From positions 28,816,440 through 28,880,439 of the forward strand of contig OX453274.1 of NCBI GenBank assembly GCA_949710005.1: a stretch of 64,000 nucleotides of DNA, given 5' to 3'. The notes beneath the pieces are model-generated. The model worked only from the letters and a program-made list of their open reading frames with translations. It ran no database searches and was not told the origin of the DNA. The DNA comes from Ricordea florida. Its lineage: Eukaryota > Cnidaria > Anthozoa > Corallimorpharia > Ricordeidae. The position numbers and the translations under genes are program-made. Positions 1 to 11,400 of the stretch are shown piece after piece. Position 1 is the first letter of the stretch. Every line of letters begins with the position of its first letter.

Positions 1-1180
1 CTTATTAATTTATGTTTTCACTAACGAATATCTGGATCACTAGAAGTGTAGAATGAGGCGACATCAATATTAATATAACATTTTTGTCTCCCATTTAAGT
101 TTTACGGTAATCCACGCGTGATCAAGCGCAAAATGTCGCCGTATTTATCAAAATTTCATCTACACCCCAAAACATTCCGAATTTGAAAACATTTTTAGAT
201 TCAAAAACCCGGAGCAAACTGTAAACCCAGTAGTTTTGTCTTTTGGAGCTGTTTCTCAGTATTTACAAGGAAAAGAAGCTACGAAAATGATAATAAACAA
301 AGTTGCAAATTCGTAAAGAATTTGTTCGAGTTTATGTGCGTTCTCGCTCTCCTGGAAGTCTGACACCTCGTTTCTTTCAAAGGAAAACATTGAAATAGCG
401 TTTTATCCCAAGCTAACCCTTAAACAAATCGAAGTCACTACATCACTTGCCCTTACTGTTCTTGATACATTTGTAAAATTAACCAAAATCTAAAGAATGA
501 TTTTTTAAATATATATATATGAAAAATGTATGGCTTTCTCACCACAAGATTTTAGCACAGCGTAAAAGTGGTCTTCATGTGGTAGTTCTTAATGCTTCAG
601 GTAGAAACTCTAACTTCATCTCTTAACCCTTTAAACCTTAAAACCGATCAAAATGTATTTCTCGTAGTGATCATGATATCATTAAATTGACAGTCTTGAA
701 CTGCAGTCATTAAGAATATGAGAAAATGCTTACCAGTCGTTTCGTAGTAATACCCAAACAAGCCGAAGTGCTGTGACCTACAACTGCACCTGGTTAATTT
801 CCCTTATGTAACTACGTTTGAGTCAGGATTTATAGCCGCTAATGTTTAAATTTCTTCGTTGGAAAACAATTTACTTTTCGGTAATTTATTTACTTTTGGA
901 AGTAGTTGTGACCTGACTAGATCCGAGCGTCGATTTCGCTAACTTTCAAAATATGTGTTTCATAAAACCTCTTTAAGGAAACGAGTACAAATAAATTCCA
1001 TGATGAATTGACTTAGCATTATGAATTGACACCTGCACTTTTCTGTGATCAGTTTGCACGGGATGTACAAGGACTACTGATCAAGGGGGATTTTTATCTT
1101 GCCATTGGGCTTAAAGCGTTAAAACTATTAAGTGTTCCAAATGATCTGTTCATATACTTGGGGATAATGGAGGCTTTGTC
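1..1180. other. Intergenic / non-coding, no gene seen
   Basis: AT-rich sequence with no open frame, splice-bounded exon or repeat that I can recognise. It lies 3' of the minus-strand GPCR, so its last part probably includes that gene's 3' UTR. Confidence 0.5.
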
Positions 1181-1221
1181 CTTCTAAAGTTGATTTCGCT
1201 GTCCAGTTGCCGGACATAGAG

Positions 1222-2160
1222 TCAGTTCGTGTTTCTTGTCAACAGCTCGCGAAAGGCTTTTCGTATTTCCTTGTTTCTCCAGCAGTAAATGATTGGGTTG
1301 CCAAGGGAGTTGAGCAGAACAAAGAAAATGGTAATTGGACTGGATAGACCTATAACGTTCTCCAAATAGGTATCGCGCGCAGACGCGCGCTGCAGTGAGA
1401 CGATTTGCCGCAAAACGGAGGGTAAATAACAAATTAAAATAAACGCTAACAGGATGCTTGTGGTTTTCCAGGCTTTCTTTTCTCGCAAGAATTTTTCTCT
1501 AACCTCAAGAGAAACTTGTTCGGTAATGATGCTTCTCTCCTGGCTTCGGGCTTTTAGAAAAACGGACAGATGGCAGAAAATAATGGCAAACAAGGAGGCG
1601 ACAATCCAGGGAACAACAAACACTTTTACTTGTATTTTGGTGATCGCTGCGCATCCAAAACCAGAGAACGGTATTATCCAGCTTAGGTTTACGCCTATAG
1701 TCACACGAGTTGGTGTGACCATACTAAGGTATCTCAAAGAATATTTTACGGCTATAAAGCGTTCCACGCTAAGCAAAACCAAGTGAGATATAGATATCAT
1801 GCATAGGGGTACCACTATCCGTCCAATCCATTGGTTTAGTCTGCCGAAGGAGTCTGAGTAGGATTTTGTGAGATGTGCTACCTCTCTGGCGATAATATAT
1901 GGCTCAGTGGCTACTCCTACTAACACATCTGTTGCTGCCAAACAAGCCAGGAGTACGTGGCACGTGGTCTGAAGTCGGCGCCTTGTTTTTACCGCCACGA
2001 TCACCAACACGTTCATCAAAATGGTCGGAGGACAGCTGATAGAGACGAAGATAATGGCTGTCATCCTGAAGAACGTCTCTTCCATTTTGTACTCGTCATT
2101 CGAGGAAATATTAATGCAGTAATCGCTTGACATTGTAGGAGATGATTCAGTGTTGTTCAT
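1222..2160 (-). CDS. Rhodopsin-like (class A) G-protein-coupled receptor, single exon
   Basis: A 312-residue intact reading frame, the usual length of a short class A receptor. Seven hydrophobic segments are visible. Family landmarks are Asn50 in TM1, the LAATD motif with Asp78 in TM2, ERF at 133-135 in place of DRY at the end of TM3, CYLP in TM6, and NPIIY at 288-292 in TM7, followed by a basic helix-8-like tail (RNKEIRKAF). The N-terminus has N-glycosylation sequons near Asn2 and Asn17 and no signal peptide. The start is supported by two decayed paralogues that begin with the same MNS/MNN-ES peptide. The gene is intronless. The Cys expected at position 3.25 is not seen; counting back from Arg134 gives Asn109. 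The receptor should sit in the plasma membrane and couple to G proteins; its ligand cannot be read from the sequence. It resembles the melanocortin/adenosine-like receptors that are expanded in cnidarians. Confidence 0.9.
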   Translation of the reverse strand: MNNTESSPTMSSDYCINISSNDEYKMEETFFRMTAIIFVSISCPPTILMNVLVIVAVKTRRRLQTTCHVLLACLAATDVLVGVATEPYIIAREVAHLTKSYSDSFGRLNQWIGRIVVPLCMISISHLVLLSVERFIAVKYSLRYLSMVTPTRVTIGVNLSWIIPFSGFGCAAITKIQVKVFVVPWIVASLFAIIFCHLSVFLKARSQERSIITEQVSLEVREKFLREKKAWKTTSILLAFILICYLPSVLRQIVSLQRASARDTYLENVIGLSSPITIFFVLLNSLGNPIIYCWRNKEIRKAFRELLTRNTN

Positions 2161-3060
2161 TTTGTAGATAAACTCTGAGATGACTGGTAAAACACAGAGA
2201 GCAAGAGAAATTTGTTATGACTCGTTCCTTTATGTTCAACTGAGATGTGGCAAATAGAATGTCGTACGATCAGTTTTATAGAAGTTTTTAATAATCAATT
2301 GGTAATCCCTTTTGGAAGCAGGGAATTAGCAGTAAGGCTCGATTCTCGCCGACCTTTTTCTTTTGTCCAGTACTATTGAGAATTATCTACAATTGATAAA
2401 AAAAATCTTTTGCACCTGAAATCTTTAATTAATGCAAAGTAGTCGCATGCCAACCTGAAGGTTGTAGTTTCGAAAAATAAATTCATAAAATGGTTCTATT
2501 TAAATAAAGGTATCCGTGTTTTCAGCATGACGCGCTTTACAAAGTTTATCTGACCTTCTTGCCTGCCACAAATTAAATTTGCGGAATTACACGTTAAATG
2601 GTCTGTGATTGTAATGGCCACTTTAGTCTGGCTGTTTTGTTTGCGCTGTGTAGGACACAATAAGTGTTGTGTGTTTTGCAATCGTCAAGCTAACAGCTTC
2701 TAAACTTTCACTTCAAAATATGCACAGCAACTGGAGGAAAATGCCTGACGTTTTTAAGGGCAAATTTCACATTATAACCGAGCTTCACCTCAAATTATGT
2801 TTTAAAGCAGGGCCCCGCACTATGAATTGACCTGTCAAATCCACAGACTAAACCGTTCGCGGTACGTTGTTTGAAATTTGAATAATTCGCAACCGCCTCC
2901 GCGTAAAGTAGAGATGCTTAATACTCGACAGCTGCCTTTGAGCATTGAAGTTCTTATAACTCACTCTCTCTTCAACTTTTTTCTCTCCCTCTGTCGCGAG
3001 CACGCGCTCTGATGTGACTTTGGATCCAGGTTATGAAGAACAAGCGTACAACGTTAAAAC
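2161..3060. other. Intergenic between GPCR and GPCR pseudogene
   Basis: No coding exon is recognised. The sequence upstream of the GPCR start (2161-2300) would carry its promoter and 5' UTR, but no clear TATA box or other element stands out. Confidence 0.4.
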
Positions 3061-3401
3061 AAGAGGTTCTGTTCGCCGCATAGTTGCCAGCACCAAAAAA
3101 CATTTACACTTGTTTATTTACCACAAAATGTAAGCACATATTATTAATTTCAGTTTTGCTTTTAGAGAATTCAGGTGCGTACGCTTTTCTCAATTGTATA
3201 TATTTCTCAAGGTTCTTCCAACCAGAAAAATTTCGGCAAGAATCGAACTTTACTCCCAATTACCTTCCTCCGAGAGGGATTACCTGGTGATGGCTGAGAA
3301 TTTTATTAAAACTGATCAGACCACATTGTATTTGTCATTGTATTTGAACACATCGCAACAAGTTTCTCTTGCTGTTCATCATCTCAGAGTTTATCTACAA
3401 C

Positions 3402-4375
3402 ATGAACAGTGTAGAGTCATCTCCTGCGCAATCAAGCGTCTACTTCACTTGAATGACGAGTACATAATCGAAGGAAAGTTCTTTAGGGTGACATCCGTTA
3501 TCTTGATCTCTATCAGCTGTCTTCCGACCATCTTCATTAACGTGTTTGTGATCATGGCGGTAAAAACAAGACGTCGACTTCAGACCATTTACCACGGCTT
3601 GTTTGGCAGCAACACATGTGTTAGTGGGAGTAGCTACTGAGCCATATTTTATCGCCAGAGAGGTAGCATATCTCACAAAATCCTACGCAGGTTCATTCTG
3701 TAGACTAAACCAATGGATGGCACTGAGACGGCAACGCTGAACATGTCGTATTTGTCTCACTTGATTTTGCTTAGAGTGGAACCTTCTGTGGTCTTATATA
3801 TATCCCTTGAGATACCTCAATATAGTGTGACTATAAGCGTTTCATTAAGCCGGAAAGCACCAATCTCTCCCGCAGCGTCTTAAGCGATCATCCAATAAAC
3901 ACTACGAACTGCTTTTATGATATTTTGGTTAACTGCCTGTGTGCTCACAACCAGTATTTGTCATATGGCTGTTTTTCTTAACGCGCGAAGACAAGAGAGA
4001 AGAATTCATTCCGAACAGAGTTTTCGCGAGGTTAAAGAAAAATTCCTGAGTTAAAAGAAAGTTTGGAAAACCACGAACATCCTATAAGCTTCTCTTTTAG
4101 TTTGTTTGTGTGGTTGTTTTTGTTTTGTTTTTGTTTGTTTTTTTGTTTTTTTTTTCATAAGCTTTTCGGGAAATTATCCTTCTGCGGGAAGATTTTGCGG
4201 CTGTTCCTACTTGGTGATTCTGGCACAGCTGTGTAAGCCGTTTTTCATTACCTTTGATTTGCTGAACTCTCTCGCCAACCCAATCATCTACTGCTGCAGA
4301 AACAAGGAAATACGAAAAGCCTTCCGCAAGACGTTGACAAGAAAAACACGAACTGATTCCACGAGCAGCAATTAG
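3402..4375 (+). pseudogene. Decayed class A GPCR, paralogue of the 1222-2160 gene
   Basis: The start (MNSVESSP...) and TM1 (FRVTSVILISISCLPTIFIN, then VKTRRRLQT) match the intact neighbour. The frame then breaks at 3600-3640 where TM2 begins. Further recognisable blocks follow in other frames: the EP-YFIAREVAYLTKSY loop at 3635-3690, TM5 and ICL3 remnants at 3900-4060, and an open TM7 end at 4250-4375 with NSLANPIIYCCRNKEIRKAF and a C-tail ending in a stop at 4373-4375. A low-complexity TTTG/T-rich tract (4100-4160) replaces part of TM6. Several frameshifts, an in-frame stop near 4050 and the disrupted TM6 mean no receptor can be made. It lies head-to-head with the intact gene, which suggests an inverted local duplication. 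Confidence 0.85.
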
Positions 4376-5417
4376 ACAACGAAATCAACTTTAGGGGGAC
4401 CCAAACTCCGTTTGGCTAAGTATATAAACAGATCATTTGATTATTGACACAGTTCATCATTTGTGATCATTCTAACCACTAGGTAGGACACCGCCTTGCT
4501 CTATTTCACACTATAAACTTGATCGACAGAAGAGGCACGGAACGTTCGTTCCACTTCTAAAAGACGCTCTTAAACCAACATTTTTTTTAGTAGAAAGTCA
4601 CAGAACGATAGTGCAGTTTAAAGCCGTAAGAAAAATAAATCAGCTGTATTGTATGACTTCGTTCCTGATGACCTTCTTCGAATATCGTTTTTATTAATCT
4701 ATATTCTAGAGAGTGAACAAAGCCATGGAGCAGTTTGTTATAACTTTCAATTTTCACCTCGCAATGCAGAAAACGCTAGCAGCAAAAGTTTTAAGTAATA
4801 GAGTAATTTGAAATGTTATTAAAGGAGTTCCCATCGGCATGAAACTATCGTTCGTGTCTTTTTGAGAACTTTACAAGGCCTTGTTACTTACAATCCACAG
4901 CAGTACAATTCAATCAACTGTTTTACAATTTATGGTCACACTGCAACAAAGATGCCATAATAATTTATCCACACATAATTCATGATAAACCGAAACGAGC
5001 AGATACTCTTTTACAAATTGACCTCCACCCAAAGTGTGATGGCTTTTTAACAACTTTGATATAGAATTTTTATGGTTAACTGTAACTAACAGAAACAAGC
5101 TTTGTTCTTTTTTTAATTATTGATGTTCCAGAGCGGACTTACAATTGGATGTCGCGAATCAAACAAAGAGTATTTAATCCGGCCAATGGCAGCAGATGCA
5201 CTCAGTCCAATAAGCCAATCAGATTTTGTCAAAAATTGTCGTCAGTTCTAAGCGCGGGAAAATGCGTGCACGATTGTTTTTAGTTTTGGTCTGATTTGCC
5301 GAGACAGTGGCGCGAGATTCTTTAGCCAAAATGTTGTAATAGCAATGCAAAATCAAGGCAATCCCGCAGTTAGTTTTGGCAGTGAACTAAAAACCACTCA
5401 ATTCTTCTTTTTTTCAG

Positions 5418-8400
5418 GTAGGGGGCGTCCATTTCTCGAGAGACTGAGGGCTCAGGAGGAGAAAGACGAAATCATGCAAGCGTTGGATGTTTATCGCAAA
5501 CCACGGGACGCTCTGTTGATACTAGTGTCGGACTACATCAGATACTGTACTCCGAGGCTTGAGGAGTTGAGGGAAACATTCCTTCCTCGTCAAAGTGGAC
5601 CTGAGCTACTGGATAGCATAAGTATCAATGTAAGGTCCTTATTAATTGGCCTTTTACAAAAGTTACATCGATTGGTCCAATGTTGGTATGTTTTGTTGTC
5701 TTTCTAGACCCTCGCCCAAGTTGTTTACTCTCTATTGAAGCTGGCCGTGTATGATCACGTGACCCTCTGTAGTGTTGGGGTGCAAAGGTAAGATGAAGAG
5801 AGTCAAATGAATCTATGTTTCATGTTTCATGTAGTATTGCTTGATACTTAGCCTTGTATTCTAGAGTTGTGCCAACCCTATTTTTGTGTGCATGTTGTTT
5901 CAGATATATCACAGATGTATTTCCCGTGATGAACGGCCCCCCTGATGCTTTGGAGACCGCCACGGCGCTAGTGGTAAAACGAGTAAACAAAATGTTTGAG
6001 AAGTTCGTCAATAAGCCAGATCTGATGGTAAACAAGCAAGCAATGTTCTACAGTACCACTTTACAGTATACACTTAATGTATGGTCCCGAGGGAAACAGT
6101 TAGTTTTGTTTTCTCGAGAGTCCTGATGTTTCCCGAGACGAAGTCGAGGAAAACATCAGAACTCGAGGGAAAACAAGACTAACTAGTTTCCTGAGGGACC
6201 ATACATTAAGTGCTTTGTTATATATTTCGACTTAAACAAAATATAGCAAGAACAAACAAACAAAGACGGCACAATTGGCGCGCGGGCAAGAACTGAGCAA
6301 TTGTATCACGGTCGGGATACATTTAAATTTGATCGGAGGCACGTGGCTAAGAATCAACCAATCACAGTGCTCGTTTTGTTGAGTGAAAGTCTAGGTATAT
6401 AACAATACTGTTTAGCACCCTTCCAAAGAATGCATGGTTTTATCCAGAAACGAAAAAGTTAAAACTACACTGTATAGTGTAACAAATAGTACTGCGATTT
6501 ATCATTTCACTATTACGTCATTTTGCCACATAAGGTCAAGAGAACGAGCAAAATATGCCAGCGTATTACACTGTAAACAAGCGTATTACACTGTTTCTAG
6601 AGGAGGACGAGAAACAAAAATCAAAGTAGGACTATGGTGAACTCGTGGATATGTTTACAAAACAGAGAAAAAAGAAATCATTTAAAAATTAACGAGGTGT
6701 TTTTTCAGAGTTGTGAGTGAATGAACTTGAAGATAATTTTAATAATCTATAATCACAACATAAAAGTGACCAGGGAGCTGAGTAGCTTTTTGAAATAAAC
6801 ATACAGTGAGTACATGACGCCAATCATTTGACTACACTAGGCATCAGTTATAAGGCAGGTGGTAAGTATACAGTTGTTAAAAAATTTGATAACTTAACAT
6901 AAGGGTACAGGATTAAATGGCACTAAAACCAAATGTAGTTCTGGTATCCTGCTGCTCACTGTCTGTGTGTTCAAAGTTTCTAACACATGTAACAGGGTCC
7001 TTCTGAATAAGGTCTGAATTTTGTTGCCATGACATTGTCAATTTTATCATCATTATAGTTTTTGTTGTCTACAAGTCTATTCAATGTATTCAACAGAAAT
7101 ATCCACCTTGACTCTGCAGCTAATAATGAACAAAACCATGTAGGATAGCCCAGCTGACGAATCATACTAAACAAGTCTTTCTTGCATTTTTGCAAAGTAT
7201 GTTAGTGATGATCTTAAAATCCTTAAGACTCTCAATCCTTTATCAAGTTGAATTAGTTTATTTACATTACCATCTCATTTTCGGTTATCAGTGGTATATA
7301 TATTCAGGGTTGCACTTAAAAAAAATCACACTTGCCATCATTAATACAGCAATACATCTTTGTTTTTATCCTTATAACTTCTTGTTTTTACAATATAAAT
7401 ATGATGAGTCACACAACAGTAAGCAAAACAGGTAAGCCTATTTTTCCAACATGTCTACTTCAACACAATCTAGTTCACTTCAAGGTAAATTCGGAAATCA
7501 ATAGACAGAAAACTTTTCATTGTAACGGCTTGTGGTGTATTGTATATAATATAACGCTTAATACATTTTCTACATGACTTACTCTTTTCGAACCCTTTAA
7601 TTCATGGTTCTCCGTCACGGCATGCGCCTCCATATTTAATGGTAAGCGTTGACATACTTCTTGACCGTTCCAATACTTCTCCAACTCCATTCCTGTTAGT
7701 ACTAACACTTAAATCAGTAGAAAAGTCCTACATGCGATGTTTCTTATCCAGGTTGGCCACAGAAGTTCTTCGGTTTCACATCATCAATTTATTCTGTTTT
7801 CAGTAGTAGTTTCGTTCAATAACGGTACTCATTTCGCTCATATAAGTTCTCATTCAAGTGCTAATTTCGCTCTATGAATTCTCATCAAAGCTTACTACAT
7901 TAGCAAGAGATTTTCTCATCTTCAGATCACTTTCGAGCCAACTGAAGTTCATATACTGCTTGTAATCTTGGGGGCGGTCGATGGCGGTCGATGTCGGAAA
8001 AGCGAATAGTTATCATCTGTTCACGTTTAGCGCCTGGCCGTGTAAAAGGCTCATGAAATTCAGTCTCCAAGTTGGTTATTGTCCTAACTGGAAACATTTA
8101 AACTCCTTTTGATTTTAGTAAGACCGCTAATGAGGCCCTGTTAGTGAGGTTCTTTATGTCGCGCGTCAGAGTTTCAAACCTTTTCACGTCGCAATTTCGG
8201 AAGGTCGAAGGTCGCTGTCGTAATTTCCCGTGAGCGGCTCGTCGTTCGTCGCCATTTCAGGTCCTTTATGTCGCCGTTTCAAGGCCATGTCGCTTTTCGA
8301 AATTTACCCCTAACAGGGCCTCGCTAATCGTCCTCTTAAGCTACAAAATCATTACAAACTCTGGCAACGGTACGATACACTTTCAGCGTGAACTTTCATC

Positions 8401-11400
8401 AACAGACTTCCGTGACGTCGGTCACGACAATTGTCGTCTTCATATCGGTGCACCGACTTCTATCCGACTAATTACGAAGATGTCTACACTGGAGTGAGTG
8501 AGTGAGTGAGTGAGTGAGTGAGTGAGTGACAATTTGCATATCGGAGTCCCCACAAAAACTCGCAAATACGCTTCGCGTATCCACGAGGTAAAAATGGCCG
8601 GGCTGGACGAACCAAATGTCGACTTGTTTGCAGCTTTAAAACTTGACTTTCTGGACGATAAACGTATTTACGATGAGCTTTAAGGAGACTTTGATTTAGA
8701 ACATAGTTTTCGCGTCCGCTAGAACTTTTTGTTTAAGGTTAGTCTTTTGTAAGAATGAATAAATGAAAAATCTTTGAAGACGCAAAGTTATTTTGGTTAA
8801 GTACCAAGTGTCAAGAACCTGTCATTAGTGACTCGTTTTATCCAATCAAATCAAACGAATTCTTCTGGCCTTTTTTTTTTCACGTACATATATAGCTCAC
8901 GCAAGCCGTATGAAGAATGAAAAAGTTACCGCTTTCTGTACTCTAGCTAAAAAGCATAGATACTTGATAACATAAAAAACCGCTACCCGGCTAGCTTAGT
9001 TCGTAGAGCGCTGGCGTGTCAGGCGGGAGTTCAAACCTCGGCCGGACCAACACTCAAGGTCTTAAAATTACTGAGGAGAATGTGCTGCCATTGTTATGAC
9101 ATCTGCAAATGGTTAGACATTCTAGTCTTCTCGGATAAGGACGAAAAACTGTAGGCCCCGTCTCTCGGCACTGTTCTTGTGGGTTGCTAGAAGATCTCAC
9201 AACACTGTTCGAAAAGAGTATAGAGTATGTAAAGTTTGTTCAGCGTTTTTGATCATATTCACTGCCCCCCACCCCCTCCCCCCCTCCCAAACACACACAC
9301 ACACACACACACATGTTAATGTGCGCTATAGAAATGTTAAGATTATTATTTAGTTAACAAATTCAGTGGAATAATAAACCCTCTATTCGATGTTTTGCGA
9401 GAAAATACACGTGAACATTTTACTCATTGCTCGCTACTTACTACTAAATACTACGTAAAACATCTGCACGTATTATCTCGCAAAACATCGAGTAAGGTGT
9501 ATGTACTATAATTTAGAACAGTTCAGTAGCTTTGCAAAGAATGGTCACACTGCATGGTTTGATTCACAGATGAAAAAGTTAGAACCACACTGTATAGTAA
9601 AACAAACAGTACCACAGTACAGTACTTTTCAGTAGTTTTCCAAAGAATGGTCACACTGTATGGCTTGATCCGCAAATGAAAGAGTTAGAACCACACTCTA
9701 TAGCGAAACAAGCAGAACCACAGTACGGTACTGTTTAGTAGCTTTGCAAAGAATGGCAACACTGCTTCGCTTAATCCTTGTATTAGATGCACTAGTCTAC
9801 GTTTATTGATCGGCGATATTTGTTGATTCTTACATGAGGAGTTTATCCGTTAATGACTTGCGCAATTATTTCTTCTTATTTGCAGAGGGGCATTGATTGG
9901 AAATCGCTTGAAGTATATCTCAAAGGTATGTTATCCAACATTAAAATCAAGTACATTTTCGCAAGATATAGTACGCTGTTACTCTATAATATCGCGATTG
10001 CTTTAGCTTTGAATCGTGACGAAATGAGTTGGCCCAAATTTCTCAGCCAAACAGAACAGAGCAAAAGCAATCTTGAATAGGTCGTACGGATTCTCCTTCG
10101 CTTGGTACTAGCAATGTGTATTTATCTTGAGTTCTGACTAGTCAATCTACTGACAGTGTACATCAGTGTTTAAAGTGTATATTTCAAATAGAACTCCAAT
10201 AAGACACGATTAGCGAAACCATTTCAACTTGATGATAATATAAATTGTTCATTTCATAACATAAATTGTTCATAACATAAATTGTTCATTTCTACCTGTT
10301 GTCAGCCTGGTTACAAAAAATTTAGGGTCAAAACTCTTTTGAGAACTTTGATCGCAATTGAGAATGATCTTCTTGTTTGCAACCCGTTGTCTGTCCCCCT
10401 GTTTTGTTGCCTCACGTCTTTGCTGAAAGGAAGAAACCTTATGCAGTAGTAGTAAACTGAATGTTGATTCTCTACCTTTATCAGGTCTTTACGTGACCCT
10501 TTGCAAACGACCCTCCATAGCAAACTCGCCGTACTTGAAGGTACATATATATACATACATACATACTTTATTTGTAAGTCCCCAAAGGGGCTTTTCAGTC
10601 ACAAAAATACTACTTAGATTAAATGAATAAATATAATGATAATGAAAAAAAAAAACTAAATAACTGGCACTTCGTTTGCAATACACTGATAATAAAATCA
10701 TTTTTTGTTGTCCAGTAATTTAGACTGCAAAGGTTGGTTTCCTCTAAAATTAGGGAGAAGGGAATTTAAAGACCCTTACGCCTGCTAAGGAATGGCTCGT
10801 TGTTCATCCTGGAAAATGTAATAATAGTAATAATAATAATATAAATTCTTCTTTTGTCACACGATGTAGTCACTGCATGTTGATCGCGACGTTCTACTGC
10901 TAGTCTCCTTCAGCCGATGGGGTCGACTGATTCCCGCTCATTATTATGCAGCTGCGTGGTCTGCTCTGTTTGCTGTGTTTTCCTCAGGGGTCCGCTGCCT
11001 TGCCGCGCGTTTGTTTTGTGTTTCTTGATTGTCGGCATCCACGCTTCTGGAATTACGCCTGTCCGGGATACGCAAAAGTATGTGCGAAACTGACTGAACA
11101 CTGCATACTGCGCATGTCCTTGACATAATGTCAAAACTGTCACGCATTTCGTGATGGAAATGTAACAATTAAACTTTAAGCGGTACATGGGTGCCGATAG
11201 AACTAGCTTTGATAATGTTTTGGACATTTCTTTTCCCATAGAATCTAGTCACCATTTGCACCAGTCTTGTCCTTCAAGAAAGAGCAGCCGCTGCCGTTTC
11301 AGTCGCCGCCAATCTACCTTTTGCGCCTGTGCTTTCCCCTCCCCAGTTTTTCGCAGACACAGTGATCAAACTGGCTTCTCGACTGATTTATGTAATAAGG

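Noticed and set aside
1454-1786. 110-codon plus-strand ORF
   Set aside because: Antisense shadow of the intact GPCR; no independent features.
8983-9060. Possible tRNA gene
   Set aside because: A- and B-box-like stretches are present, but no acceptor stem or anticodon arm pairs properly and a SINE-like body follows.
10910-11239. 109-codon minus-strand ORF with SESVDPIG-like C-terminus
   Set aside because: It overlaps a dispersed repeat and the start of a UNC80-like exon; the protein is repeat-derived.
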